A DNA stretch of 64,000 nucleotides from Levilinea saccharolytica (GTDB lineage Bacteria > Chloroflexota > Anaerolineae > Anaerolineales > Anaerolineaceae): assembly GCF_001306035.1 (NCBI RefSeq), contig NZ_LGCM01000065.1, positions 62,001-126,000 of the forward strand, written 5' to 3'. The notes below the pieces were generated by a model. The model did not search any database, was not told the DNA's origin, and was given only the letters and a program-made list of their open reading frames with translations. Shown here in pieces: positions 1 through 8,038 of the stretch. Both the position numbers and the translations under genes were made by a program. Every line of letters begins with the position of its first letter. Position 1 is the first letter of the stretch.

Positions 1-527
1 CGCTCCAGCCCCAGAGCCTCGGCGTAATCGGCCAATCGGGCGGCGGAATAGGTTTCGCTGCGGTTGCCGTCCAGGTTGAGGAAGATCACATCACGGTATT
101 CAAAGAATTTGCCCTGATCCGCGGCGCAGTAGGCGGCCTCGGAGACGGTTTCCGAAATGGGCCCAAACATATCCACCGGCATGTAGGTGAAATACACCTT
201 GCCTTCTTCCACATACTGCAGCAGGGCGGATTCTTCTTCCAGGGCGAAAGTCTTGCAGTGAATACATTGGAAGTCGGAATATTCCACCACTTTAACAGGC
301 GCGTTGGGGTCGCCCAGGGAGTTTTGGTTTGAGGCGGTATAGGCGATGCCGTGGGTGGTGATCTGCGCGCGGGCGCTGTTTTGACGCTGGATCTGGGGGA
401 TGATCAGCGCAGCGGCCACAATCACCACCAGGAAGGTGATGATGGCGATCAGGGTGAGCGTCTCACGCGTTTGCTGGCGGCGGCGGTCGATTTGGGTTTG
501 CTGGCGTTTATCTTTGGTGCGGCTCAT
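1..527 (-). CDS. DsbA-family thioredoxin-fold protein, membrane anchored (3' end outside window)
   Basis: The reading frame is open from an ATG at 527 to the window edge (175 codons seen), so the C-terminus is missing. Residues 1-22 are very basic, followed by a single membrane segment (about 24-43) and then a thioredoxin-type domain. The active-site-like motif C-I-H-C (C88, C91) follows VVEYSDFQ, the usual start of DsbA/Thioredoxin_4 domains. This fits an extracytoplasmic disulfide oxidoreductase held by an N-terminal anchor. An AAGGAGG Shine-Dalgarno sequence sits 9 nt before the ATG, which fixes the start. It has its own promoter and is separate from the GNAT gene upstream. Oxidase versus isomerase function cannot be decided. 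Confidence 0.85.
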   Translation of the reverse strand, partial: MSRTKDKRQQTQIDRRRQQTRETLTLIAIITFLVVIVAAALIIPQIQRQNSARAQITTHGIAYTASNQNSLGDPNAPVKVVEYSDFQCIHCKTFALEEESALLQYVEEGKVYFTYMPVDMFGPISETVSEAAYCAADQGKFFEYRDVIFLNLDGNRSETYSAARLADYAEALGLE

Positions 528-566
528 CGGTCAGTTCCTCCTTGTCGAACAGTGACGATGCCCCGA

Positions 567-595
567 ATTGTGCCATAGTGGAGGGGTTTTGTAAA
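567..595 (-). promoter_or_regulatory. sigma70-type promoter of the DsbA-like gene
   Basis: On the minus strand TTTACA (590-595) and CACAAT (567-572) are separated by exactly 17 bp, about 40 nt upstream of the DsbA-like start codon and inside the 79-nt gap after the GNAT gene. Confidence 0.5.
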
Positions 596-606
596 GAAAG
601 TGTTTT

Positions 607-1467
607 TTAACCTTCGGATGGAGGTTCGGTGTAGACGAAAACAGGGAAGCGGTCGCCGGTTTCGCGGAAGCCCGCGCGGTGGTAGAGGGACAGGGAGGCG
701 TGGTTGTCGGACTGGGTGTTCACCGTCAGCCGCCAGACGCCGCGGTTTTGATAGTGGGTTTGCAGCTCGCCCAGCAGGGTCGCGCCGATGCCGCGCCGTT
801 GAAGGTCTGGGCGCACAGCCAGACGGGCCAGGTGGGCGGCATAGGAGGTGTGCGTGCTGATCTGGTAGCCCACGGGCTGCCCGTCCAACCAGGCCAGGGT
901 GGCGTACCCGGCCTGGCGAAAGCAGCGTTCCAGCGAATCGGCTGAAAGCTGCCACAGGCTGCCAAAAGCCTGCTGATCCAGTTCCAGCACGGCAGGCAGA
1001 TCCGTTAGACGTATGAGCTCCACGTGCACCTCTCCCTGCGCGGCGGCGATGGGGGGCACGCGCTGATTCCATTCCAACACGACGATGTCCTGGGTTTTGT
1101 GCAGACCCACCCCAGGGGCCAGGTCGGCCATCCATTCATACAGAGCCAGCAACGCCAGGGTGGGGCGCGGTTCGGGCAGGGCCTGCCGGGCGGCTGTGAA
1201 CAGCTGCTCCCAGGCTGGACGCAGATGGCTTTCTTCCGCGCAGGCGAAGACCCGTACCCAGGCAACGCCAGGAGGGTCCTGGGGGCAGCCCAGAACAGCC
1301 CGGATGCCGGCGGAGTCTTCCAACAAGTAAAAAGGCTGGAAGCCCAGCCAATCCAGGGTGGGGCGCCAATCCAGGTGGCGGTGGACATAGGCCTGCACCT
1401 GAAGAAAGCGCGCCAGAGCGGGGTAATCGGCGAGGGTGGCTTGCCGCAGGCTCCAGGAGTCCATCAA
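607..1467 (-). CDS. GNAT family N-acetyltransferase (286 aa)
   Basis: The C-terminal half (about 150-280) is a GNAT domain: the acetyl-CoA loop reads RRGIGATL after LARLAVRPDLQ, followed by the usual NxxSxxLYxRxGF pattern (NHASLSLYHRAGF). The N-terminal about 140 residues look like a degenerate second GNAT half, giving a tandem arrangement common in this phylum. The substrate is unknown. It begins 7 nt after the stop of the TPR gene and is probably the last gene of an XRE-TPR-GNAT operon. Confidence 0.85.
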   Translation of the reverse strand: MMDSWSLRQATLADYPALARFLQVQAYVHRHLDWRPTLDWLGFQPFYLLEDSAGIRAVLGCPQDPPGVAWVRVFACAEESHLRPAWEQLFTAARQALPEPRPTLALLALYEWMADLAPGVGLHKTQDIVVLEWNQRVPPIAAAQGEVHVELIRLTDLPAVLELDQQAFGSLWQLSADSLERCFRQAGYATLAWLDGQPVGYQISTHTSYAAHLARLAVRPDLQRRGIGATLLGELQTHYQNRGVWRLTVNTQSDNHASLSLYHRAGFRETGDRFPVFVYTEPPSEG

Positions 1468-1474
1468 GGCCTTT

Positions 1475-2017
1475 TTAAGATTTGAGCATTCGGAAGGGGA
1501 CCTTCAGCAGCGACTTGAGCAGACGTTCGCGCAGGCTGAGGTGTTTTTGGTTTTCCAGGGCAATTTGCATGGACGCCATGGCTTCCATGCGTTTACCGGT
1601 GCGCATTTGCAGAGCAGAGAGGCTTTTTAGCACTACGGCGCGCAGCTCCGGCTGCCCGGCTTGCTTGAGTGCGTCGCTGGAACGCTGGTAGCGGGACAGG
1701 GCTTCATCCGTCTGCCCCAGGGCTTCTAAGGCGGCGGCCTGGTTGCCCAGGGCCAGCCCCTGGCGGCGGAAGTCCTGTTGGGCGGCGAAAACGGCGTCGC
1801 TGCCTTCGGCGCTGCGCAGGGCGCGGGCGGCATCCCCGGCCTGCAGGCTGGCCACGCTGACATTGTTCCACATCTCTGCCGCGTCCAGCGCCTGACCTTG
1901 CGCATCCAGGGCGCGGGCGGCCTGTTCAAACAAATCGGCGGCCAGAGAAAACTGGCCTTCGCGGTAGGCGTTTTGGGCCTGGTCGTTCAACACGGCGGGA
2001 GGGAGAACTTCGCTCAT
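1475..2017 (-). CDS. TPR-repeat protein (180 aa)
   Basis: This small soluble protein is built of helical repeats with TPR character (AYREGQFSLAADLFEQAA; AEMWNNVSVASLQAGDAARAL; NQAAALEALGQTDEALSRY). No signal peptide or catalytic motif is visible. It starts 3 nt after the stop of the XRE regulator, so the two are almost certainly co-transcribed and may act together, with the TPR domain as a protein-interaction partner; that functional link is inference. Confidence 0.8.
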   Translation of the reverse strand: MSEVLPPAVLNDQAQNAYREGQFSLAADLFEQAARALDAQGQALDAAEMWNNVSVASLQAGDAARALRSAEGSDAVFAAQQDFRRQGLALGNQAAALEALGQTDEALSRYQRSSDALKQAGQPELRAVVLKSLSALQMRTGKRMEAMASMQIALENQKHLSLRERLLKSLLKVPFRMLKS

Positions 2018-2020
2018 GGG

Positions 2021-2698
2021 TTAGTAGGTGATTTCCAAGAGGCTTTCGGCCACGGTGCGCAGTTTTTCTACCGAAAGTTCGCTCAGGCGCATGGCCAGCT
2101 CCAGATAGGGCCGGTTGACGGGTTTGCTGACAAAATCTTTCATCTTTGCGGGCAGCTGGGCGAACTTTTCGTTCAGCTCGCGCTCGGTGCGCCATTCCCC
2201 AATGGGGCCGTGCTGATCAAACAGTTCTTGAATGGGCAGACCCAGGGCTTCGGCGATCAGCTCCAATTGAGGCAGGGGGATGGAATTCTGACCGGATTCA
2301 AAGGTATCCACATTTTCAATGGGCATGGACAGCTTTTCGGCCAGGGCTTCGGTGCCCATTTCCAACTGGGTGCGGCGTTGGCGCAGGCGCGCGCCGATGG
2401 CACGGTTGCGCAGACCGCGCAGTTTGCGCACCTGATCGGAAGGGGCCGCGGCCTGGGCGCTGAGGGTGGTTTGGCTCCAAAAATGTTCCAGCGGCAGGTT
2501 CAGGTAAAAGGCCAGGGCTTCCAGCGCGGGCAGCGAAGGGGCGGCCTGGGCAGCTTCGTAGGATTGATACTCCTCCACGCTAACGCCCATCGCCTGGGCA
2601 CATTCTTCGAAGGTGCGGCGGTTGGCCTGGCGGGCGTCAATGAGCAGGACGGCCAGCCGGTGTGTGCGGAGCTTGAGGATGGTTTGTTGTCGGTTCAT
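2021..2698 (-). CDS. XRE-type transcriptional regulator with two HTH domains
   Basis: Two helix-turn-helix segments are visible: one near residues 25-65 (FEECAQAMGVSVEEYQSYE) and a Cro/C1-type one near 115-160 (LRQRRTQLEMGTEALAEKLSMP). A C-terminal helical segment follows. The start at 2698 (MNRQQTILKL) is chosen over the longer 2746 frame because an AGGGGAAAGGG purine stretch lies just upstream and the extra 16 residues are poor in structure. A TATAAT-like -10 (minus, 2791-2796) lies about 95 nt upstream. Two HTH units in one chain suggest a RodZ/Xre-like or tandem-site binder; the target is unknown. Confidence 0.75.
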   Translation of the reverse strand: MNRQQTILKLRTHRLAVLLIDARQANRRTFEECAQAMGVSVEEYQSYEAAQAAPSLPALEALAFYLNLPLEHFWSQTTLSAQAAAPSDQVRKLRGLRNRAIGARLRQRRTQLEMGTEALAEKLSMPIENVDTFESGQNSIPLPQLELIAEALGLPIQELFDQHGPIGEWRTERELNEKFAQLPAKMKDFVSKPVNRPYLELAMRLSELSVEKLRTVAESLLEITY

Positions 2699-2845
2699 GC
2701 TTTGCCCTTTCCCCTGGTTGGAGTCCGGTCGGTTCCGGTGCGGCAAATCAGGCGGCGCATTGGCCGGCTGTGGGTCTGGTTGATGTCCTGATTATAGCAC
2801 CCACAGGCCGCGCAAGGCGGATTTGGACGCAGTTGCTTGCCGCGG

Positions 2846-4159
2846 TTAGCGCCGGCGCGAATTGAGCATTTCCGACAGGTTGGCCCCAAAGACTTCCGGC
2901 CCCAGGTGGAAGCCGGCAGCTTCCAGACGCGGCGAAAACAGGGGGCGGATGCCGGTGGGTTTCAGCTCGCCGATGATGCGGCCGTCTTTTTCCACCTTGG
3001 TCTGCTCGAAGCGGAAGATCTCGGTCATGACCACGGTGTCGCCTTCCATACCGGCCACCTCGGTGATGGAGGTGACTTTGCGGGTTCCGTCGCGCAGGCG
3101 CGACTGCTGGATGATGAGATCAATGGCGGAGGCGATCTGTTCGCGGATGACGCGCACAGGCAGATCCATGCCCGACATCAGGCACATGGTTTCCAGACGC
3201 GAGATGGCGTCGCGGGGGGCGTTGGCGTGCAGGGTGGTGAGGGAACCATCGTGGCCGGTGTTCATGGCCTGGAGCATATCGAGGGCCTCGCCGCCGCGCA
3301 CCTCACCCACCACAATGCGGTCGGGGCGCATGCGCAAGGAATTGCGCACCAGTTCGCGGATGGTGACCGCGTTTTGACCTTCCGAATTGGCCGGTTTGGT
3401 CTCCAGGCGCACAATGTGATCCTGCTGGAGCTTCAACTCCGCAGCGTCTTCGATGGTGATGATGCGCTCATCTTCGGGGATGAAACTAGACAGCACGTTG
3501 AGCAGGGTGGTTTTACCAGAGCCGGTGCCGCCGGAGATGAGGATATTCAGGCGTGAAATTACGCAGGCGCGCACGAAATCGGCCATGTTGCGGGTGATGG
3601 AGCCGAATTCAATCAGCTGATCCACGCTGAGTTTGTTCTTCATGAATTTTCGGATGGTGATGGTGGGGCCGTCAATGGCCACCGGCCCAATCACCGCGTT
3701 TACGCGCGAGCCGTCGGGCAGGCGCGCATCCACCGTGGGGCTGTCGCGGTCAATGCGGCGGCCCAGGGGCAGGATGATGCGGTCAATCAGGCGCAGGACC
3801 TGCTCTTCGCTGTCGAAGGTGACGTTGGTTTTTACCAGCTTGCCTTTGCGCTCAATGTAGACCTTGTTAACCCCGTTGACCATCACTTCGGAGATATCGG
3901 GGTCATCCAGCAGGGGCTGGAGGGGGCCAAAACCCAAAAGCTCATCCAAAATTTCATGGAAGATTTGATCCCGCAGCGTGTTGGGGAGCTGGAGCTTGGT
4001 GCTCTGGTAGGCCTGCTGCAGTACCTGTAAGATCATGTCGCGGCGGTCGGCATCCGGAATATTCTGCGATTCAATTTCGCGGATGACCATGTTGGAAAGA
4101 TAGGCTTTTAATTTGCCTATTTCTGGGCTGCGCCCGGTGGATTGTCCAGATAGGTTCAT
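2846..4159 (-). CDS. cpaF: CpaF/TadA-type secretion ATPase
   Basis: This is a hexameric ATPase of the type II/IV secretion superfamily that powers Tad/Flp pilus assembly on the cytoplasmic face of the membrane. Walker [10 protein letters not shown] is at 210-218, the Asp box and Walker B region RIVVGEVRG around 291-299, and the His box [15 protein letters not shown] at 301-315. The N-terminal 100 residues match the CpaF N-domain ([21 protein letters not shown]). Length (437 aa) is typical. It lies 15 nt after a small unknown gene and about 320 nt after a response-regulator-like gene; no TadB, TadC, RcpA or pilin gene is in the window, so it is either an orphan or separated from its system. 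Confidence 0.9.
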   Translation of the reverse strand: MNLSGQSTGRSPEIGKLKAYLSNMVIREIESQNIPDADRRDMILQVLQQAYQSTKLQLPNTLRDQIFHEILDELLGFGPLQPLLDDPDISEVMVNGVNKVYIERKGKLVKTNVTFDSEEQVLRLIDRIILPLGRRIDRDSPTVDARLPDGSRVNAVIGPVAIDGPTITIRKFMKNKLSVDQLIEFGSITRNMADFVRACVISRLNILISGGTGSGKTTLLNVLSSFIPEDERIITIEDAAELKLQQDHIVRLETKPANSEGQNAVTIRELVRNSLRMRPDRIVVGEVRGGEALDMLQAMNTGHDGSLTTLHANAPRDAISRLETMCLMSGMDLPVRVIREQIASAIDLIIQQSRLRDGTRKVTSITEVAGMEGDTVVMTEIFRFEQTKVEKDGRIIGELKPTGIRPLFSPRLEAAGFHLGPEVFGANLSEMLNSRRR

Positions 4160-4174
4160 ACGATACTCTCAGAC

Positions 4175-4465
4175 TTACTGGTTGTGCAGTTCTTGGGTGG
4201 GAGCCATCCAAACGATTTGATTGCGCTGCACGACCATAAAACGCAGGGTGTACAGGGTTTCGCCGCCGGACAGATCCATGACGGTCACATCGGTGAGAGC
4301 CAGGAAGGCATCGGCGTGGTTAAGCTGATCAATCAGGCGCTCATCAGGCCGGACGTGGAATTTGCCGGTGATGCGGTGCACGGTGGTTTGCAGGATGACG
4401 TCCACCGGTTCTTTGGAGACGACGGGTGTAAAAATTTTGCCTTTATCTTCAAAATTAGCATACAT
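4175..4465 (-). CDS. small conserved-looking protein of unknown function (96 aa)
   Basis: I do not recognise a named family. The protein has beta-rich spacing (PVDVILQTTVHRITGKFHVRP; ALTDVTVMDLSGGETLYTLRFMVVQRNQIVWMAP), no membrane segment and no cysteines, and could be a small beta-barrel or PilZ-like fold. An ACGGAG ribosome site precedes the ATG. It sits between the response-regulator-like gene (13-nt gap) and cpaF (15-nt gap), so it is very likely translated from the same mRNA and may be an accessory of the ATPase. Confidence 0.65.
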   Translation of the reverse strand: MYANFEDKGKIFTPVVSKEPVDVILQTTVHRITGKFHVRPDERLIDQLNHADAFLALTDVTVMDLSGGETLYTLRFMVVQRNQIVWMAPTQELHNQ

Positions 4466-4478
4466 GGCGGCTGCTCCG

Positions 4479-5189
4479 TTAGGAATTGTCTTTATCGACA
4501 GGCGGCATTAAATAGCCCAGGCCAGCACGGGTGACGATGTGCTGCGGCGAGTGGGGGTTATCTTCCAGCTTTTGGCGCAGCCGGGCAATGCTGACCCACA
4601 GGATTTCTTTATCTTCACGGTACTGCGGCCCCCAGATGGCCACCAGCAGGTCTTCGGCGGTGAGTACTTCGCCGACGTGGTGGGCAAACTGGATGAGGAG
4701 GCGGTATTCGGTGGCGGAGAGGAAGACGGGTTTGTTGTCCTTCCACACTTCGGCACGGGCAAAATCAATGCGCAAATTGCCGTGGATGAAGTAGCGGGTC
4801 TGGGTCACCTGTTCGGCGTTACTGGCCCGCCGCAGCACAGCCCGCACGCGCGCCACCAGTTCGATGGCGGAGAAAGGTTTGACCACGTAGTCATCCGCGC
4901 CGACGTTCAGGCCCTGAACGCGGTCTTGTTCTTCGCCGCGGGCGGTGAGCATGATGATGGGAATATTGGAAAACTGCCGGACGCGCTCGCAGGTGCTGAG
5001 GCCGTCCAGGCGGGGCATCATGATATCCAGGATCAGGAGGTCTGGGCCGCGGCTGGCCACCAGTTCCGATGGTTGAGCCTGGAGTTCTTCGGCGCGGGTG
5101 GCAGCGGTGGGCAGGGCCGCGGCCTGGGGGGCGCAGGCGGCCAGCAGACATAGGCTCAGCAGGAATACAGCCAGCACAGGTCGTTTCAT
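4479..5189 (-). CDS. chimeric OmpR-type response regulator with lipoprotein leader replacing the start of the receiver
   Basis: Residues 1-20 are a lipoprotein signal (MKRPVLAVFLLSLCLLAAC) with lipobox L-A-A-C. From about residue 45 the chain joins a receiver domain in its middle: phospho-acceptor Asp in LLILDIMMP, switch Thr in IIMLTARG, Lys in YVVKPF. A winged-helix DNA-binding domain follows (about 140-230). The first beta strand, the acidic pair and helix 1-2 of the receiver are absent and are not found in another frame. A strong AGGGAGGATGAG ribosome site fits the lipoprotein start. Export of a DNA-binding domain makes no sense, so the gene is either a deletion fusion (pseudogene), an assembly joint, or a membrane-tethered regulator whose signal is not processed. 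It begins the run of genes leading to cpaF. Confidence 0.75.
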   Translation of the reverse strand: MKRPVLAVFLLSLCLLAACAPQAAALPTAATRAEELQAQPSELVASRGPDLLILDIMMPRLDGLSTCERVRQFSNIPIIMLTARGEEQDRVQGLNVGADDYVVKPFSAIELVARVRAVLRRASNAEQVTQTRYFIHGNLRIDFARAEVWKDNKPVFLSATEYRLLIQFAHHVGEVLTAEDLLVAIWGPQYREDKEILWVSIARLRQKLEDNPHSPQHIVTRAGLGYLMPPVDKDNS

Positions 5190-5235
5190 CTCATCCTCCC
5201 TACAGTACCAAAAGTGATTGCGGCGGCGGGGACGC

Positions 5236-6348
5236 TTACCCGCCGTACAGCCCTTGCAGGCGGCGCCAGGCCGCCGGAGATTCGAGGATGTCGGTGGTGG
5301 TGCAGTATTGGTTCAGGCCGCCGTAGAGCGGCAAAGCCCGCAGCCAGGGGTCGCGGAGGGTCTCCTGCAGGGCTGCGGCGAAGCGTTCGGCGTGCAGCAC
5401 GCGGAAGGGGCGCTGGTGGAAAAGCGAGCAGGAGGGCTCCAGCGCCGGGGTCAGGCCGAGGTCGTTGTGGGCGCGCGCCAGGGTCTCATACGCGCCGCAC
5501 AACTGGGCTTCGCGCCGGGGAAAGTCAGGGGCCTCCAACGCGCCCTGCAGGTAGGGGGAGAGCTGCGCGGCCAAATCCAACCGCTGGAAGGCGGTTCCAA
5601 ACCATTTGCTGTAAGGAGCGTAGCGGCGTTCCAGCAGGAAGGCCAGACGCATGACATCCTGGCACAGGCGCGCGGTGATCAGGCGCGAGCCCAGCTCGTC
5701 GCCCGCGCTGTGGGTGCGGCCCACAAAAGGCTCTTCCTGACTGAGGCGCATCCATTGGCAGGCCAGCAGGTAACGCCACACAGGGTCAGGGTAATAGGCC
5801 AGGCGGCTGCGCAGGGCTTCCAGGCCCAAATCGTCGTGATAGACGCGCCCGGCGGTCACCCCCAACAGGCGCTGCTCCGCGAAAGTCAGCCAGTCGGCAG
5901 GGGTCAAAGCCTGCTGGGGGGTGATGCCCAGTTCCTGCTGGGTGAAAGCCGAAAGGGTGGTCAGGGCGATGAGGGGATCCACCGGCCCGGATTCGATGGG
6001 GGTGGGGATGCGCACGCCTTCGCCGTCGGGGTCGGAAAAATGGGTGGGGTAGCCGTAAAACTGGGTGGGCAGCTCGCGGCCCAGGGCTGCGATGAGCCGG
6101 GCGCGCAGGCTTTCGGAGGCATCTTCAGGCAAAAAGAGCACCAGGCGCGGCCCCCACATGTGGTCGCGTGAGAGGGGGGTGTCGTAGCCGAGGACGTCGG
6201 AGCCGTAGCCCACCAGGGCGGCGGTGTGCGGCAGGCCGGGGAAACCTCGCTGAAGGATGGGCAGCACGGCCTGCTGGTAGTACTGCTGGCAAAGTTCCTG
6301 GCCGGGGAGGAAAGGCAGCGGGCTGACGGCCCAATTTTCACTGGACAT
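5236..6348 (-). CDS. DUF4037 domain protein (nucleotidyltransferase-like fold)
   Basis: The motif LVGYGSDVLGYDTPLSRDHMWGPR (around residues 45-68) is characteristic of DUF4037 proteins, whose N-terminal region resembles a nucleotidyltransferase fold with G-S and D-x-D-like positions. The middle and C-terminal parts are helical (WLTFAEQRLLGVTAGRVYHDD; YSKWFGTAFQRLDLAAQL). Length 370 aa is normal for the family. Function is not established; by analogy it may transfer a nucleotide or be a kanamycin-nucleotidyltransferase-like enzyme. It is followed 22 nt later on the same strand by nothing it obviously works with; the SGNH hydrolase gene upstream ends 22 nt before it. Confidence 0.8.
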   Translation of the reverse strand: MSSENWAVSPLPFLPGQELCQQYYQQAVLPILQRGFPGLPHTAALVGYGSDVLGYDTPLSRDHMWGPRLVLFLPEDASESLRARLIAALGRELPTQFYGYPTHFSDPDGEGVRIPTPIESGPVDPLIALTTLSAFTQQELGITPQQALTPADWLTFAEQRLLGVTAGRVYHDDLGLEALRSRLAYYPDPVWRYLLACQWMRLSQEEPFVGRTHSAGDELGSRLITARLCQDVMRLAFLLERRYAPYSKWFGTAFQRLDLAAQLSPYLQGALEAPDFPRREAQLCGAYETLARAHNDLGLTPALEPSCSLFHQRPFRVLHAERFAAALQETLRDPWLRALPLYGGLNQYCTTTDILESPAAWRRLQGLYGG

Positions 6349-6370
6349 ACGGCGGGTCCTTGAGGTCGGG

Positions 6371-7186
6371 CTAATCGGGCGGACGGGGCGGCAGGAAGGG
6401 GATCTTGATGGGCAGGATCACCTCCGGCAGGCCGCTGCGGGGCGGTTCGGGCGGCAGGGTGCGGCGCAGAAAGGCTTCCATTTCGTCCGCCACGATGGCA
6501 GCCCCGCGGCTGTTTAAATGCACCGAGTCGGTCAACAGGGCAAAGCCGTTTTGCTCCGCCAGGCGGTCAAAGGGCTCGCCCAGGATGTTGCAGCGCAGGA
6601 TGACTTCGGCGGTCAGGCGGATGGAATGGGTGTAGGCGCGCTTGGGGCGCGGGTCGGCCCGCAGCACGGCAGCCATGCGCTCATACACGGGCAGCAAGGG
6701 GATGTTCATTTCTTCGGTCAGTTCCGCCAGGGCCTGGTTATATTGGCGCACGCGCTGGTTGGGGAGCGAATCCAGGTCTTCGCCCAGCACCGGCAGCGTG
6801 GCCACCGCCAGGGCGGCGCGCGTGCTGGCTTTCAGGCGGCTGAGAATCAGGCGCATGTTGCGGATGTACCAGGATAGATTGGGCCAGCGGGGGATGCCTT
6901 TGACGGCGAAATTGGCCAGGGTCTTCAGCACCGAAAGCGAAGAAAGCACATCATTGGTTCCGGCCAGAACCAGGATGGTATCGGGCCGTTCGCGGATGAC
7001 GGGGTTGAGACGGGTGAGCAGGTTGTAGGCCAGATCGTTGTTGATCCCGGCGTTGATGAAGCGCACCGGATACCCGGCGAAGCGGTCGCGCAGCGGCCAG
7101 ATGTACGAGACGCTGATTTGCCCCAGGGTGATGCTGTCTCCCAGGCAGACGACGGTATGGGTACGGCGGTCGGACGGTGTGGACAT
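6371..7186 (-). CDS. SGNH/GDSL-family hydrolase
   Basis: Block I VVCLGDSITLGQ (about residues 12-23) carries the nucleophilic Ser, the oxyanion Gly/Asn are in FINAGINND and LAGTNDV, and the catalytic Asp-x-x-His is in TDSVHLNSRGAAIVADEM near 230-248. No signal peptide is seen, so it is probably a cytoplasmic esterase or lipase-like enzyme of unknown substrate. A proline-rich C-tail (PPEPPRSGLPEV, PFLPPRPPD) is unusual. A TATAAT (minus, 7235-7240) lies about 50 nt upstream of the ATG. Confidence 0.85.
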   Translation of the reverse strand: MSTPSDRRTHTVVCLGDSITLGQISVSYIWPLRDRFAGYPVRFINAGINNDLAYNLLTRLNPVIRERPDTILVLAGTNDVLSSLSVLKTLANFAVKGIPRWPNLSWYIRNMRLILSRLKASTRAALAVATLPVLGEDLDSLPNQRVRQYNQALAELTEEMNIPLLPVYERMAAVLRADPRPKRAYTHSIRLTAEVILRCNILGEPFDRLAEQNGFALLTDSVHLNSRGAAIVADEMEAFLRRTLPPEPPRSGLPEVILPIKIPFLPPRPPD

Positions 7187-7269
7187 GCGTATATCCCCAA
7201 TCGGGCAAGCGTGGGTGTACCGCTGGATGAATTGATTATACAGGAGCTTGGCCGGGTTGGGGGGCGCGT

Positions 7270-7794
7270 TCAGGCGCGGGTGGGGGGCAGCAAGCGGCAG
7301 AGCATGACCATCGAATCGTCTTCGCTGTGTACCGGTTCAAACCCCGCGCGGATGTACAGGCGCAGGGCCGGGTTGGTGGGGGAAACGCTGAGAGACACGG
7401 ATTCAAAACCGCGGCGGGCGGCTTCGTCCAGGGCGGCGGTCAGCAGACGGCTGCCCAGTCCCTGCCCGCGGTGCGGCGGGGTGAGGGCGATGGACAGTTC
7501 GGGGACGGCCGGGGACACGGTTCCATAGCCGGGGGCCTCGGCGGGGAACAGGCGCAGCCAAACCGCACCCACCGGCTGTGCGCTGTCATCGCCCGCCAGC
7601 CCGGCAAAGCCAAAATCACCCGCGCGTCCCCAATCCTGATAATAGGCGGCGATGCGCGGCTCATCCAGCAAGGCCCGGTCGGGCAAAGGCGTGCCCGGGG
7701 GGACGAAGATGGCGTAAAACATCAGCTCGCGGATCAAACCCTGATCGGCGGGGGTCAGCGGGCGCAGCGTGTGGGTTGGCAGGATGGGTTTCAT
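7270..7794 (-). CDS. GNAT family N-acetyltransferase (174 aa)
   Basis: A single GNAT domain: ELSIALTPPHRGQGLGSRLL gives the acetyl-CoA pyrophosphate loop (RGQGLG), followed by SVSPTNPALRLYIRAGFEPV. The start at 7794 (MKPILPTHTLRPL) is preferred because the frame upstream runs into the terminator hairpin and the end of the MoaD-like gene. No clear ribosome site is seen before this ATG; it starts directly after the U-run of the hairpin, so its expression may depend on read-through. Confidence 0.85.
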   Translation of the reverse strand: MKPILPTHTLRPLTPADQGLIRELMFYAIFVPPGTPLPDRALLDEPRIAAYYQDWGRAGDFGFAGLAGDDSAQPVGAVWLRLFPAEAPGYGTVSPAVPELSIALTPPHRGQGLGSRLLTAALDEAARRGFESVSLSVSPTNPALRLYIRAGFEPVHSEDDSMVMLCRLLPPTRA

Positions 7795-7825
7795 AAAAAA
7801 GGGATGGGGGCGGCTAGCCGCCCCC
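7795..7825 (-). terminator. palindromic terminator overlapping the stop codon of the MoaD-like gene
   Basis: Positions 7806-7825 form a perfect 20-bp palindrome (GGGGGCGGC / GCCGCCCCC arms) with the TAG stop codon of the MoaD-like gene in its centre. On the minus strand it is followed by ATCCC and six T (7795-7800), directly before the GNAT start codon. This fits intrinsic termination or attenuation between the AOR operon and the GNAT gene, though the U-run is five bases away from the stem. Confidence 0.6.
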
Positions 7826-8038
7826 AAAAACCGTCAGGACTTGAACGATATCGCCGTCTGCCAGGCGGTGGGCTTTATCCACCGGGCGGGCGTTGACCAG
7901 CACCAGGGCCACCAGTTCGGGGCGGATATTGGCCAGCAGCAGCGCCTCGCGCACCGAACAGCCCGCGGCCTCCAGGTGCAGCTCTTTTTGATCGTGAACC
8001 AGGGCCTTTAGCCCGCCCAAAGGCCGCAGGGTGATCAC
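7814..8038 (-). CDS. MoaD/ThiS-family sulfur carrier protein
   Basis: A 74-aa beta-grasp protein ending in F-G-G-G, the glycine tail that is adenylated and thiocarboxylated in MoaD/ThiS proteins. The pattern LVLVNARPVDKAHRLADGDIVQVL is the usual C-terminal half. Its ATG overlaps the stop of the aldehyde ferredoxin oxidoreductase gene by 4 bp (ATGA), so it is translationally coupled to it. In AOR operons such a protein is thought to supply sulfur for the tungstopterin cofactor; ThiS-type roles are less likely in this context. Confidence 0.85.
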   Translation of the reverse strand: MITLRPLGGLKALVHDQKELHLEAAGCSVREALLLANIRPELVALVLVNARPVDKAHRLADGDIVQVLTVFGGG

